This document shows positions 51,936 through 60,823 of a DNA stretch of 64,000 bases, one piece after another; within the stretch, counting starts at the first letter, position 1, and every line of letters starts with the position of its first letter. Location: assembly GCA_947383695.1 (NCBI GenBank), contig OX376642.1, positions 1,054,001 through 1,118,000 on the forward strand, read 5' to 3'. The notes under the pieces are model-generated. The model searched no databases and had not been told where the DNA came from. It worked only from the letters and a program-made list of their open reading frames with translations. A program made the position numbers and the translations under genes. Source of the stretch: Actinomycetes bacterium. Lineage in GTDB: Bacteria > Actinomycetota > Actinomycetes > Nanopelagicales > Nanopelagicaceae.

Positions 51936-53410
51936 GTTAAAGAGGTAATCCACTCGGTAAGTAGGCGAACTCCAAACCCTGTACCACCCTTTGAATTTTC
52001 ACCTGCGTCAACTTCGCTTCTGGCTGTGCCTGCAATATCTAAGTGCACCCAACGACGCGTTGATGTGAAGTTTTCTAAGAACAACGCGGCTGTTACTGAG
52101 CCTGCTGAAAACTTTCCTTTGTCTGCAGTGTGATTGAAATCGGCAATATCACTTCGCAACGCCTCTTTATAATCATCAACCAAAGGCATGTGCCACACAC
52201 GATCACCTGATGCTTCTCCAGCCTTTGACAGTTGAGCAGCAAGTTTGTTGTCACGCGTGTACATCGCTGCGTATTGACGACCTAAACCAAGGGTTGCTGC
52301 TCCAGTCAGAGTTGCAATGTCAATTAAGTAATCTGGATCAAGATTTGCATCTGCATATGCCAAACCATCGGCCAAAACTAAACGACCTTCGGCGTCGGTG
52401 TTAATGACCTCAACCGTTGTTCCGCCGTAATGCTTGATCACATCGCTGGGACGTTGTGCGGTAGCTGAAATAGCGTTTTCAGCCATCATCATGAGCGCTG
52501 TTACGCGGACATTTGGTTGTAACTGCTCTAACGCGGTCAAAGTTCCAAGAATTGCTGCTGATCCAGCCATATCGCTCTTCATCGCCATCATGGTGTCGTA
52601 TGGACGCTTGAGTGAAACTCCACCGGTATCAAAGGTAATTCCCTTGCCCACCAAAACAATATGTGGCAACGCTTTTGCAGATTTCTTTTTGGATTTAGGT
52701 TGGTATGAAACTTGAATCATGCGTGGACCAGGCTTTGGAGATGAACCACCAACGGCTCTTAGGCCGCCAAACTCTTTGAGCGCAGCACCAGCAAAAATTT
52801 CAACCTTCAGGCCTGTGCCCTTAGTAAACTCTTCAGCTTGCTTACCCATCCATGCAGGAGTCTTGATATTTGCAGGTGTGTGGATTAGATCTCGTGTACG
52901 ACAGATTGCGTGTGCAATCGAAGCAGCATCCTTTATTACTTGTGAATCCTTGCTTGCTACAAAAAATGTTGGCTCTTCTTTTTTCTTATCAGTCTTGAGA
53001 TTCCAAACCCATGCACCTAATGCAATTGAAATCGCGTGCGACTTAACTTCGGAAACAACGCACGCAGAAAATACAGTAGAGTTTTTCCCACGCACTTTGC
53101 GTCCAACAGCAGCTCCGGCAGATCGCGCTGCAGCTCCACTTTGGTCACCAACTCCAACTAAAAAGATTCGATCTGTTTGCGAATCTGGTGCACTTACTGG
53201 GATTTCGAAGAGTTCGCCCGATTTTCCTGTTGGTGAAAAGAAAGTTAACTCATCAACAAGATTAAGATCAAAATACTTTTCAATCTCTGCAGCAAATGGA
53301 CCTACAAATTCAAATTCGCCATCTGTGTTTTTAATGAACCCAAGGGCGATTGAGTGTGCGCTGACAGCCTTCGAAATCTCAAAGGGCGCGTACTGTGGCA
53401 GAGCTGACAT
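51932..53410 (-). CDS. pepA: Leucyl aminopeptidase
   Basis: A 492-residue M17 zinc/manganese aminopeptidase. Metal and active-site motifs are VGKGITFDTGG (with catalytic Lys), SDMAGSAA and NTDAEGRLVLAD. Cuts N-terminal residues from peptides in the cytoplasm. Coupled to the O-methyltransferase gene by ATGA. A TAGCCT box lies 8 nt before the ATG. Confidence 0.96.
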   Translation of the reverse strand: MSALPQYAPFEISKAVSAHSIALGFIKNTDGEFEFVGPFAAEIEKYFDLNLVDELTFFSPTGKSGELFEIPVSAPDSQTDRIFLVGVGDQSGAAARSAGAAVGRKVRGKNSTVFSACVVSEVKSHAISIALGAWVWNLKTDKKKEEPTFFVASKDSQVIKDAASIAHAICRTRDLIHTPANIKTPAWMGKQAEEFTKGTGLKVEIFAGAALKEFGGLRAVGGSSPKPGPRMIQVSYQPKSKKKSAKALPHIVLVGKGITFDTGGVSLKRPYDTMMAMKSDMAGSAAILGTLTALEQLQPNVRVTALMMMAENAISATAQRPSDVIKHYGGTTVEVINTDAEGRLVLADGLAYADANLDPDYLIDIATLTGAATLGLGRQYAAMYTRDNKLAAQLSKAGEASGDRVWHMPLVDDYKEALRSDIADFNHTADKGKFSAGSVTAALFLENFTSTRRWVHLDIAGTARSEVDAGENSKGGTGFGVRLLTEWITSLT

Positions 53411-53418
53411 GATTGGTA

Positions 53419-53424
53419 AGGCTA
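53419..53424 (-). promoter_or_regulatory. Possible -10 box (TAGCCT), pepA
   Basis: TAGCCT lies 8 nt before the ATG at 53410, one base beyond the strict leaderless spacing. Confidence 0.4.
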
Positions 53425-53441
53425 GTGCCTTTAAAAGGAAA

Positions 53442-53621
53442 TTACTTCTTAACGAGAGCTACAGCGGCGTGTAAAGCTGCGCTGAGATTGTTTGCTTCTT
53501 CGGCGTTCATTTCGACGACTAAGCGTCCGCCACCTTCGAGTGGGATGCGCATCACTAATGAGCGCGCTTCCTTTGTGACCTCCATTGGACCATCACCAGT
53601 GCGGGGTTTCATGGCTGCCAT
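53442..53621 (-). CDS. DUF3117-family small protein
   Basis: A 59-residue protein, highly conserved in actinobacteria (Rv1211 family): MAAMKPRTGDGPMEVTKE start, a VMRIPLEGGGRLVVEM strand pair and a C-terminal helix. GAGGAG 9 nt upstream of the ATG supports the start. Function unknown. It lies between pepA and a small sigma-region-4 gene. Confidence 0.93.
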   Translation of the reverse strand: MAAMKPRTGDGPMEVTKEARSLVMRIPLEGGGRLVVEMNAEEANNLSAALHAAVALVKK

Positions 53622-53715
53622 GTGGAGACTCCTCTAAATCGTTGGTACCGCTATGTGTAAAGCAAGGGGGTAAGTATCTCGCACAAAGCGGTGATGTGCG
53701 AAATCGAGATTGGGC

Positions 53716-53910
53716 TTAAATGCCCAGAATTGCGCTCAATCGGGTCTTGCCCTGGCGAATAATCGCCTCAACAGAGCGCTCTGGAACGCCGAGAAGTGAT
53801 GCGATGTCAGTGGCGCTCATGGATTTTAAGTAATGCATGGTCAAGATAATCCGCTCCTCTTCAGGCAATGAGGCGATGGCTTGCGCCAAAGTTTGCGGTT
53901 GCTTGCCCAT
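53716..53910 (-). CDS. Stand-alone sigma-70 region 4 protein
   Basis: A 64-residue protein that holds only sigma region 4: LPEEERIILTMHYL, then the helix-turn-helix SATDIASLLGVPERSVEAIIRQGKTRL. Region 2, needed to bind the -10 element and core clamp, is absent. It could bind DNA or the beta-flap as an anti-activator or co-factor, or be a remnant of an ECF sigma gene. TAAAGT 6 nt before the ATG, starting on the stop of the upstream gene, suggests that it is expressed. Confidence 0.8.
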   Translation of the reverse strand: MGKQPQTLAQAIASLPEEERIILTMHYLKSMSATDIASLLGVPERSVEAIIRQGKTRLSAILGI

Positions 53911-53916
53911 GAGGCA

Positions 53917-53922
53917 ACTTTA
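53917..53922 (-). promoter_or_regulatory. -10 box (TAAAGT) nested on upstream stop codon, sigma-4 gene
   Basis: TAAAGT ends 6 nt before the ATG at 53910; its TAA is the stop of the SRPBCC gene. Confidence 0.5.
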
Positions 53923-54354
53923 CTTCCTTTGTTGCAGCTGGCGGCGTAACGCCGAGAGCGAGATGCGCACACCAGCGTATAAACCTGGAGCAATAAGTAG
54001 GAATAACGCTCGTGGGGCAAGAATCTCTTCTGACCAATCAAATCGTGTTGAGTTTTCAGAAATCGCTGTTAACTCAAAACGTCCGGTGCCTTTAATGATT
54101 GCACCTGTATGAACTACATCGCACACTGTTGGAGGATTCCAAGAGGTTACCGTCATGTGATCCATGATTCCCAATTTTCCGATTCCGGTAAATGCTGCGA
54201 TAGATGTTCCAACACCTTCGCGAATATCAGATGTAACTTCTACAGTTGTTTGCAACATCCATTCACCTTGTGACTCCCAATCAGCAAGTGCTGCCCACAC
54301 TTTGTTAATCGGAGCATCAATCACAAGGCTCATCGCTATGTGATTATTTCTCAT
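53920..54354 (-). CDS. SRPBCC-family protein
   Basis: A 144-residue START-like (polyketide cyclase/dehydrase) protein: MSLVIDAPINKVWAALADWESQGEW near the start, a GIGKLGIMDHMTVTSW strand pair, and a long amphipathic C-terminal helix preceded by a hydrophobic FLLIAPGLYAG stretch. Ligand unknown. The ATG at 54354 overlaps the LOG gene stop as ATGA. Confidence 0.8.
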   Translation of the reverse strand: MRNNHIAMSLVIDAPINKVWAALADWESQGEWMLQTTVEVTSDIREGVGTSIAAFTGIGKLGIMDHMTVTSWNPPTVCDVVHTGAIIKGTGRFELTAISENSTRFDWSEEILAPRALFLLIAPGLYAGVRISLSALRRQLQQRK

Positions 54355-54884
54355 GCGCCACAAGCCTTTAGCGCTTCATCAACTGTTGTTGTCCACTGAA
54401 CAATTTCACGCATACCTGGTTTGATGAACTTCTCATCCTCTAAGTGAATGATTAATTCATGCAATGGTGCATAGATTCCAAATGGATCCAAGATAACAAC
54501 GGGCTTTGTGTGGAATTTCAAATAGTGTCCGACCCATATTTCGAAGAACTCTTCGAGTGTTCCTGCGCCGCCTGGCAAGGTAATAAATGCATCTGAAATA
54601 TCGGTGATCATGTGCTTTCGTTGACCCATTGTTTCAACGATGTGCAGTTCATCATTGTCATGATCTGCAAATTCAATATCTACAAGGGCTTGAGGAATAA
54701 CGCCAACAGTTCTTCCTTTGGCATCTCTGGCACCTCTGGAGACCGCACCCATCATCGAAATATGGCCACCACCGGTCACTAACTCATTGGAGGATTCAGC
54801 GATCCCCTTGCCTAAATCGTAAGCAAGCTCTACATACTTGTTATCGATCGTGGGTGATGATGAACAAAAGACGGCAATACGCAT
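54351..54884 (-). CDS. LOG-family nucleoside-monophosphate phosphoribohydrolase
   Basis: A 177-residue Rossmann protein with the two LOG motifs: TGGGHISMMGA and PGGAGTLEE. The start at 54884 (MRIAVFCSSS) is chosen from the family start and a TATTGT box 7 nt upstream; the frame extends to 54938 without support. Relatives release adenine-type bases from nucleotides; the label lysine decarboxylase is historical. Same position near dapD as Rv1205. Confidence 0.9.
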   Translation of the reverse strand: MRIAVFCSSSPTIDNKYVELAYDLGKGIAESSNELVTGGGHISMMGAVSRGARDAKGRTVGVIPQALVDIEFADHDNDELHIVETMGQRKHMITDISDAFITLPGGAGTLEEFFEIWVGHYLKFHTKPVVILDPFGIYAPLHELIIHLEDEKFIKPGMREIVQWTTTVDEALKACGA

Positions 54885-54891
54885 GCGGCTA

Positions 54892-54897
54892 ACAATA
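54892..54897 (-). promoter_or_regulatory. Leaderless-type -10 box (TATTGT), LOG gene
   Basis: TATTGT ends 7 nt before the ATG at 54884, 5 bp away from the divergent dapD box. Confidence 0.5.
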
Positions 54898-54902
54898 GAG
54901 GC

Positions 54903-54908
54903 TAGGCT
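54903..54908 (+). promoter_or_regulatory. Leaderless-type -10 box (TAGGCT), dapD
   Basis: TAGGCT ends 6 nt before the dapD ATG at 54915. Confidence 0.5.
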
Positions 54909-54914
54909 TAGGAC

Positions 54915-55832
54915 ATGACGACCATCGCATCTGGCCACGGAATCGCAACGATCTCAAAGGGAACAACCCTTGATGTGTGGTTCCCTGCTCCCGCCTTGTC
55001 ACCACTTTCAGGATCAGCACCGGCGGAGCTAACCGCACTTGTTGGCAGTGATGACGCCCGTGGAGTTACACGCGAAGTAGTAAGTATTGAAATTGATATT
55101 ACAAAAGCACCAGCAAATGCGGCAGATGCGTATTTGCGATTACATCTGTTGTCACATCGCCTCGTTAAGCCACACGGGCTGGCACTTGATGGAATCTTTG
55201 GAATTTTAAGCAATGTAGTTTGGACATCAGTTGGACCATGCGCAGTCGAAGGTTTTGAATTGACACGTGCGCGCTTAAAGGCAGCTCATGGTCATGTCAG
55301 TGTTTATAGCGTCGATAAGTTTCCACGAATGGTTGATTATGTAATCCCATCAGGTGTTCGTATCGCTGATGCAGATCGTGTTCGTCTCGGTGCACACCTT
55401 GCTTCTGGAACAACTGTCATGCATGAAGGATTTGTTAACTTCAATGCCGGAACTCTTGGAACTTCAATGGTCGAAGGAAGAATCTCTGCTGGTGTAATCG
55501 TTGGTGATGGAACCGATGTTGGTGGCGGTGCATCAATTATGGGAACACTCAGCGGTGGCGGAAAAGAAGTAATCTCAATCGGTGAAAAATGCTTGTTAGG
55601 CGCAAACTCAGGTCTTGGTATTTCTCTAGGCGATAACTGCGTTATTGAAGCAGGTACGTACATCACTGCAGCTGCGAAGGTTAAGTTGCCAGATGGTGAG
55701 GTAGTAAAAGCTGGAACCCTTTCAGGTGCAAGCAACTTGCTATTTCGCCGAAACTCTCTCGATGGTTCCCTTGAAGTTGTTTTACGGACTGGGACTTGGG
55801 GTGGGCTCAACAGCGTTCTGCACGCCAACTAA
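54915..55832 (+). CDS. dapD: Tetrahydrodipicolinate N-succinyltransferase
   Basis: A 305-residue enzyme of the succinylase branch of lysine/diaminopimelate synthesis. The C-terminal left-handed beta-helix has repeats of the hexapeptide kind ([43 protein letters not shown]). It makes the substrate for the transaminase encoded at 38396-39460 after desuccinylase steps. The last 51 bp overlap the convergent SpoIID-like gene, a large overlap even for this window. Confidence 0.92.
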   Translation: MTTIASGHGIATISKGTTLDVWFPAPALSPLSGSAPAELTALVGSDDARGVTREVVSIEIDITKAPANAADAYLRLHLLSHRLVKPHGLALDGIFGILSNVVWTSVGPCAVEGFELTRARLKAAHGHVSVYSVDKFPRMVDYVIPSGVRIADADRVRLGAHLASGTTVMHEGFVNFNAGTLGTSMVEGRISAGVIVGDGTDVGGGASIMGTLSGGGKEVISIGEKCLLGANSGLGISLGDNCVIEAGTYITAAAKVKLPDGEVVKAGTLSGASNLLFRRNSLDGSLEVVLRTGTWGGLNSVLHAN

Positions 55833-57059
55833 ATCAAAGTAGGCAGATGGAATTCTTGTTCGACTTCTAAAGGTTTCACCACGCAAGCTCTTCTGTACAC
55901 CGGTGCTCGAAGTCGCCTGAATCATTGCAACTGTTCCGCTCTCATTCTTTGACAGCACCTCTAAAGAAACAACATCTGGCAGTGCAAAAGCCAGCGCTAC
56001 TGAAGCCTGAGTTATGGAACGTTTCCAGGTATAAAAGTTAGGGTTCAGCTTTGGATCTTGGCTTCCGGGATCAGCAATTATTTGTGTGTAGCTTCGCTCA
56101 CTACCCCATGCATTCATCGCAGTTTCAGTTAATCCACCGGTAGAGCTTCCAAAGTATGCAGAGATCGGCAGATTGTTTTGGGTCAGCGTTAAACCTGCAG
56201 TATTTGTAACCGCTGCTTTCCAAAACTTTCCCCAGCCCTTTTCCATCTCTTTGGCGTATCCAAGAAACTTTTGATCAGAGATTTCGCCATATAAATCGCA
56301 ATCACAAGCGGCACGATAAATGCCCGCTTTGTTGAGTGCGTAGGTGCGTGAAGCGATCGCTTGAGCTTCGAGAGCTGCTGCAGGCCAAGAGGATGGAACC
56401 TCACTAATCCCCCATAAATACTCATCAGCTAACCGAACTGAATTAGTAATTTCCAATCGGTATCCCAAGGTTGATGCCTTTACCGCTCTGAACTGCATCT
56501 GACCATAGCGATATCTAGAGGCAACTGTTGAATGAGTAAGTGAAACAACTCCTTCGACCCCTGGTGCATAACGAGTTCCACTCCATCGAACAGTAAAGAC
56601 TCTGTTTCTTGGCAAGCTAGTAGTTTTCTTACCAACGACAACACTTGGAACAACTGTGGAACCTAAGATTGAAAAGTTAAGGGAACTCTTAACTTGAACA
56701 ACGGCAAGCGGTACAACATCTAGGGCATCCCCAATGTCTTCACTAAATATTTGAAGTGTTGCATCGGGGGTGGAAGTTGCAATTCTGGCGGTGCTTAACA
56801 AGTGACCGATATTTACTCTTAAGATCTTAGAATCATCTAGTGGCTGAATTACTACATCTTTGTAGTAGTAATTAAGGATCGCCGTTGCTGTTTCACCGGC
56901 TAGTGCTTTGGATCGTGCTCCGATTTGGCTTAAACCAACTCCATGCCCATAACCAGCACCTGTAATTGCAAATTCAGTAGGGATATCAACTGCAGTGGCT
57001 TGTGGTGGTGCAACAAAAGCAATAGCCAACAAGAGAGCTAGAGGTTTAAACATCCTCAT
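55782..57059 (-). CDS. SpoIID/LytB-domain protein, exported
   Basis: A 425-residue protein with a signal peptide (hydrophobic core near 6-18), a [15 protein letters not shown] motif shortly after, a middle domain of strands and the SpoIID core [27 protein letters not shown] (about 240-265) with [11 protein letters not shown] later. SpoIID domains cut or bind stripped peptidoglycan strands. Start is uncertain: ATGs at 57059 and 57053 are equally placed; the gene overlaps the end of the Wzt-type gene. C-terminus ends in a Pro/Ser repeat. Confidence 0.85.
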   Translation of the reverse strand: MRMFKPLALLLAIAFVAPPQATAVDIPTEFAITGAGYGHGVGLSQIGARSKALAGETATAILNYYYKDVVIQPLDDSKILRVNIGHLLSTARIATSTPDATLQIFSEDIGDALDVVPLAVVQVKSSLNFSILGSTVVPSVVVGKKTTSLPRNRVFTVRWSGTRYAPGVEGVVSLTHSTVASRYRYGQMQFRAVKASTLGYRLEITNSVRLADEYLWGISEVPSSWPAAALEAQAIASRTYALNKAGIYRAACDCDLYGEISDQKFLGYAKEMEKGWGKFWKAAVTNTAGLTLTQNNLPISAYFGSSTGGLTETAMNAWGSERSYTQIIADPGSQDPKLNPNFYTWKRSITQASVALAFALPDVVSLEVLSKNESGTVAMIQATSSTGVQKSLRGETFRSRTRIPSAYFDLVGVQNAVEPTPSPSP

Positions 57060-57849
57060 CAATTGCTGCACTCTTTCCAAGGTGTAAAAACTCTTGATAA
57101 GCATCGATTACTTGATTGGGTTCGCCGCGTTGAATCAACTTACCTTTGTGCAGCCAAGCCACATCGTTGCAAGTGTCGCGCAATGTTTGCATGGCGTGAC
57201 TGACAAGAATTAATGCACGATCATCGCTTCGCAACTCTTTTACGCGGTTGAGGCTTTTTTCTTTAAACTTTGCATCGCCCGTGCTGAGTGCCTCATCAAT
57301 AATCAAAATATCTGGTCGAACAGTTGCTGCTACTGAAAATGCTAGGCGGGCATACATTCCAGATGAGTATGTGCGCATCGGAGCATCGATTGCATCGCCA
57401 AGTTCGGAAAAATCAGCGATCTCTTCAAAGTGTCCTTCGATCTCCTCACGAGACATACCCGCGGCTAAGCCACCTAAATAAACATTGTCTCGGCCTGACA
57501 TCGAAGGATTAAAGCCAACACCCAAAGCTAATAAGGTGCTGACAGATCCATACACTTCAATTCGACCTTGGGTTGGGGGCAGGATTCCTGCCACGCAACG
57601 CATCAATGATGATTTACCAGCACCATTTGTTCCGATAACACCTAGAACTTGGCCATATTCAACATCTAGGTTTACATCATCAAGTGCTCGTACAACTCTA
57701 GTTTGTTTTCCGCCGCGACCAAGTGCTTTAACCCGCGCCTTTAAAGTTGGTCTGCGATCGATAGCAGTTGTGTAGGTAAGGCCGACATTTCTAATTGAAA
57801 CGGCGAGCTCATTAGTTTTATGAATGTTAGAGGCGGACAGCGAACTCAC
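57046..57849 (-). CDS. Polysaccharide ABC transporter ATPase, Wzt type
   Basis: A 267-residue ABC ATPase: Walker A GTNGAGKSSL near 73-82, Q-loop region, signature YSSGMYARLAFS, Walker B DILIIDEALS. This sequence type (RfbE/Wzt/TagH) drives export of O-antigen-like glycans or teichoic acids. It lacks the C-terminal glycan-binding domain of longer Wzt proteins. The start is a GTG at 57849 inside the permease gene (23-bp overlap); no better start is seen. Confidence 0.9.
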   Translation of the reverse strand: MSSLSASNIHKTNELAVSIRNVGLTYTTAIDRRPTLKARVKALGRGGKQTRVVRALDDVNLDVEYGQVLGVIGTNGAGKSSLMRCVAGILPPTQGRIEVYGSVSTLLALGVGFNPSMSGRDNVYLGGLAAGMSREEIEGHFEEIADFSELGDAIDAPMRTYSSGMYARLAFSVAATVRPDILIIDEALSTGDAKFKEKSLNRVKELRSDDRALILVSHAMQTLRDTCNDVAWLHKGKLIQRGEPNQVIDAYQEFLHLGKSAAIDEDV

Positions 57850-58654
57850 GCTCCCTCGATAAGAAGAAGTAAGTGCCGATAAAGAAAATACCCGTCGCCC
57901 ACGCTAAACCTTGAAGCATGCTTGATGTTTGAGGAACTTCTCCATGAACTAAAGCACGTGACCATGAATCCAAAATTGGGAATAATGGGTTAACAACTTG
58001 GAGCGCCTTAAGGTTTGGATTGAGCGCAGATGCTTCATACAAGATTGGAGACAAGTACAGAAGCGTTCTGGTCAGATACGGCAAGAAGCTAGCGATGTCC
58101 CTGAAGTACACATTGATGCATGAAATTGTGATTGCTAATCCCAAGGCCAAAAAGATAGTGATCATCAAAACAGGAATCGCCCACAACATTTCAAATGAGA
58201 AGCTAGATCCAACGATCGACTTAATAATCAAAAATACAATCAAAGTAGGAAGAAATTTAAAGAGTGCGATTACGACCGCTGAAATCGGCAACATAATTCG
58301 AGGAAAAGCGGTGTTTAAAATGAGTCTCTGTCCTGCGGTAATTGATTTAACGCCACCGGTTAAAGAGTTAGCAACTAAGTAGAACAAAAAGAGAGTTGCG
58401 GTTAAATGTACGTAACGTGCGCTATCTGTTGTTCCGCCAATAATTACGATCAAAATAAAATAAACACCAGACAACAAGAGTGGATTTAAAACCAACCACA
58501 GCTGTCCAAAGACTGAGTCAAAGTGCTGCTCGCGAAGCTCTGATTTTGAGTACTCGGAGATAAAGGTTCTACGAAACCACAAGGATTTCCAGTACTTGCC
58601 CAGCTTAGGCAGGCCAGCTCTAAATGGCTCATAAACCTGCAGTGGGGTACTCAC
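57827..58654 (-). CDS. Polysaccharide ABC transporter permease, Wzm type
   Basis: A 275-residue ABC-2 permease with six helices, SKSELREQHFDSVFGQLWLVLNP before helix 1 and the YFRDIA segment after helix 4, typical of Wzm/TagG. The GTG at 58654 overlaps the glycosyltransferase stop as GTGA; the frame continues to 58750 without a site. It forms the channel for the ATPase encoded next. Confidence 0.9.
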   Translation of the reverse strand: MSTPLQVYEPFRAGLPKLGKYWKSLWFRRTFISEYSKSELREQHFDSVFGQLWLVLNPLLLSGVYFILIVIIGGTTDSARYVHLTATLFLFYLVANSLTGGVKSITAGQRLILNTAFPRIMLPISAVVIALFKFLPTLIVFLIIKSIVGSSFSFEMLWAIPVLMITIFLALGLAITISCINVYFRDIASFLPYLTRTLLYLSPILYEASALNPNLKALQVVNPLFPILDSWSRALVHGEVPQTSSMLQGLAWATGIFFIGTYFFLSREREFAVRL

Positions 58655-59661
58655 GGATGCAAGGTTACCGCAGGGGCTAGCGACTTCGGCGATGTAAGAA
58701 AACCAAACCCCCACGAAATATGCATTGTGAGCAAAATTGTTGGCAAACAAACAATCTCGCCCGCGCTCTTACCAATAATTACTGAAGCTCCCAGGATAAA
58801 CACCGCATAAACAAATGCTGGAATGTAGAAAACAGGCCACACCAATGCACCCAAAAGGATGGATAGAGATGTACCTACAACAGTAAAGGGGGGCGCTAAA
58901 TATCTGTAATTAATTGTCCCTTGATGTCTACGAGATACAACTCGTCTCCAACGTCCATATTCAAAGTACTGCTTTGCGAGCGCTTTAATGGTGGATCGAG
59001 GACGATATGTAACTGTTAATCGTGGATCGAAGTAAACAACTCCGCCCTTTTCGCGCAATCGAAAATTTAACTCCCAATCCTGTGCACGAGTAAATCTCTC
59101 GTCAAAGCCACCAACGGCTAGCAAGGCTTCTTTTCTAAAACATCCTAAATAGACAGTGTCAGATTCACCTGCACCTCCACCTGTGTGAAAACGTGCCGCA
59201 CCGACTCCTAATGGACTTCGCATTGCACGGGCAACTGCGCGTTCAAATAATGAAATACCTTCGGCAGCCATTACTCCGCCCACATTGACAGCTCCAGTTT
59301 CCAGAAGAGTCTGGAAGGCGATTTCACAGTAATTATTTGGAATTTGAGAGTGACCATCTACCCGCACAATGATCGAATATCGAGATTCAGCGATCGCACG
59401 ATTTAAACCTGGTGCTGTTCTACCTGTTGGGTTTTCAACCACCACAACACGTGAATCCTTTGCGTGAAGAGCTTGTGCAATCTCCATAGTGGCATCCTCA
59501 GAAGGTCCTACTGCAAGAATGACTTCGAGCGCGCCATCAAAGTTTTGAGACAGGATCGAATTCACAGAATCTTCTAAATACTTCGCCTCGTTGAGGACTG
59601 GAAGGATGACCGAGATTTCTCGCTTCGGTGAGCCATATAACGTGTTCGCTGATGTCGACAT
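58651..59661 (-). CDS. GT2-family glycosyltransferase, ExoA-like
   Basis: A 336-residue glycosyltransferase: N-terminal GT2 domain starting ISVILPVLNEAKYLEDSVNSIL, donor metal site RVDGHS near residue 99, acceptor-site AQDWELNFRL near 192, and two or three C-terminal membrane helices. It likely builds the glycan exported by the downstream Wzm/Wzt pair. A TAGCGT sequence 9 nt before the ATG may be its promoter, divergent from the LytR-type gene 36 bp away. Confidence 0.88.
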   Translation of the reverse strand: MSTSANTLYGSPKREISVILPVLNEAKYLEDSVNSILSQNFDGALEVILAVGPSEDATMEIAQALHAKDSRVVVVENPTGRTAPGLNRAIAESRYSIIVRVDGHSQIPNNYCEIAFQTLLETGAVNVGGVMAAEGISLFERAVARAMRSPLGVGAARFHTGGGAGESDTVYLGCFRKEALLAVGGFDERFTRAQDWELNFRLREKGGVVYFDPRLTVTYRPRSTIKALAKQYFEYGRWRRVVSRRHQGTINYRYLAPPFTVVGTSLSILLGALVWPVFYIPAFVYAVFILGASVIIGKSAGEIVCLPTILLTMHISWGFGFLTSPKSLAPAVTLHP

Positions 59662-59685
59662 AACGCGTACACGCTATCGCTCAAG

Positions 59686-59691
59686 TACTCT
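59686..59691 (+). promoter_or_regulatory. Leaderless-type -10 box (TACTCT), LCP gene
   Basis: TACTCT ends 6 nt before a GTG start at 59698, with no ribosome-binding site. Confidence 0.5.
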
Positions 59692-59697
59692 CTGACA

Positions 59698-60813
59698 GTG
59701 AAATCAACGCGGGCAATTCGGATTATTACCTCACTATCTGTGGGAGTAGTACTTATTTCCGCCTTTTCCTGGCTAGGTCTAGGCCGAGTCAGTGGTGCGA
59801 TCGATCGTATTGATGCATTTGGTTCGCTGTCATCTAGACCCGATAAGCCAAATAAAGCACTTAACTATTTACTTGTTGGCTCTGATACCCGTGAAGGTCT
59901 GACTAAAGAGCAGATGAAACTCCTTCGCGTAGGAAGCACAAAGACCGCAGCTGGTTCGCGTTCAGACACAATGCTGATCGTTCACATCTCCAAAGCACGT
60001 GACAAGGCAACGATTATTTCGATTCCACGAGATTCGTTGGTAACGATTCCTGAGCATCCATCATCTTTAGATAAGAACAAAATTGTTCCTGCAGCAAAGG
60101 GAAAGATAAATGCAGCCTTTGCATTTGGTGGTGCACCTTTGTTAATTGAAACAGTGGAAAGCGAAACTGGAATTCGAATTGACCATTACATCGAAATTGG
60201 TTTTGCTGGATTTGCCGGAATGGTTGATGCTCTCGGTGGCATCGAAGTCTGTACGAAGCGAGATATTGATGATCCAGGTAGCCACTTAGTTCTTGCTGCA
60301 GGTGTTCATACTCTCAATGGAGTTGAAGCTTTGAAATATGTACGAACCCGTGACTTTGATGGAATGGGTGATCTAGGACGTATGCAACGTCAGCAGCAGT
60401 TCATGAGCGCTGTGCTTCGTAAAGTAACGAGCACCGGAGTCCTACTCAATCCAATCAAACTCGTTAACTTCTTTAATGCGGCTATTGCAACGGTTAAAAC
60501 AGATTCAGAGCTCAACAAGAGTGATTTGTTAACCCTTGCTAAGCAGATGAAAAATCTCTCTTCCAGCAATGTTCGTACTTTGACTATTCCATTAGGAAAT
60601 GCCAATGCCCGAGTTCCTGGACTTGGATCTGTTGTAACCTGGGATTCAGAGCTTGCTCCTGAACTTTTCAATCGAATTCGTGAGGATTTACCGCTTACCG
60701 ATGAGGTCACCCCAACACCTTCAGCATCATCATCGACAACAGCCAAGCCAACTGTGATCGATAAATTTAAGACTCGTACCGCTGATGAAAATCCTTGCGG
60801 AGCTCTGAAGTAA
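59698..60813 (+). CDS. LytR-CpsA-Psr family phosphotransferase
   Basis: A 371-residue protein with an N-terminal membrane anchor (about 7-27) and an extracytoplasmic LCP domain: LLVGSDTREG, SRSDTMLIVHI, TIISIPRDSLV, DALGGIEVC and YVRTRDFDGMGDLGRMQRQQQF hold the conserved Arg/Asp residues that bind the lipid pyrophosphate. LCP enzymes attach polysaccharides to peptidoglycan, which fits the Wzm/Wzt export genes beside it. The start is GTG; the C-terminus has a Pro/Ser/Thr-rich tail. Confidence 0.93.
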   Translation: MKSTRAIRIITSLSVGVVLISAFSWLGLGRVSGAIDRIDAFGSLSSRPDKPNKALNYLLVGSDTREGLTKEQMKLLRVGSTKTAAGSRSDTMLIVHISKARDKATIISIPRDSLVTIPEHPSSLDKNKIVPAAKGKINAAFAFGGAPLLIETVESETGIRIDHYIEIGFAGFAGMVDALGGIEVCTKRDIDDPGSHLVLAAGVHTLNGVEALKYVRTRDFDGMGDLGRMQRQQQFMSAVLRKVTSTGVLLNPIKLVNFFNAAIATVKTDSELNKSDLLTLAKQMKNLSSSNVRTLTIPLGNANARVPGLGSVVTWDSELAPELFNRIREDLPLTDEVTPTPSASSSTTAKPTVIDKFKTRTADENPCGALK

Positions 60814-60816
60814 ACT
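60811..60816 (+). promoter_or_regulatory. -10 box (TAAACT) nested on upstream stop codon, ugd
   Basis: TAAACT ends 7 nt before the ugd ATG at 60824; its TAA is the stop of the LCP gene. Confidence 0.45.
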
Positions 60817-60823
60817 CTCCCGC

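Noticed and set aside
52719-53474. 251-codon open frame on the plus strand opposite pepA
   Set aside because: It lies wholly antisense to a well-conserved aminopeptidase gene, shows no domain, and has no promoter or ribosome-binding site.
53679-53701. 7-bp hairpin after the sigma-region-4 gene
   Set aside because: No T-run follows on the minus strand, so a terminator call is not supported.
55337-55828. 163-codon frame antisense to dapD
   Set aside because: Pro/Thr-rich low-complexity translation, mirror of the beta-helix repeats of dapD; no start signal.
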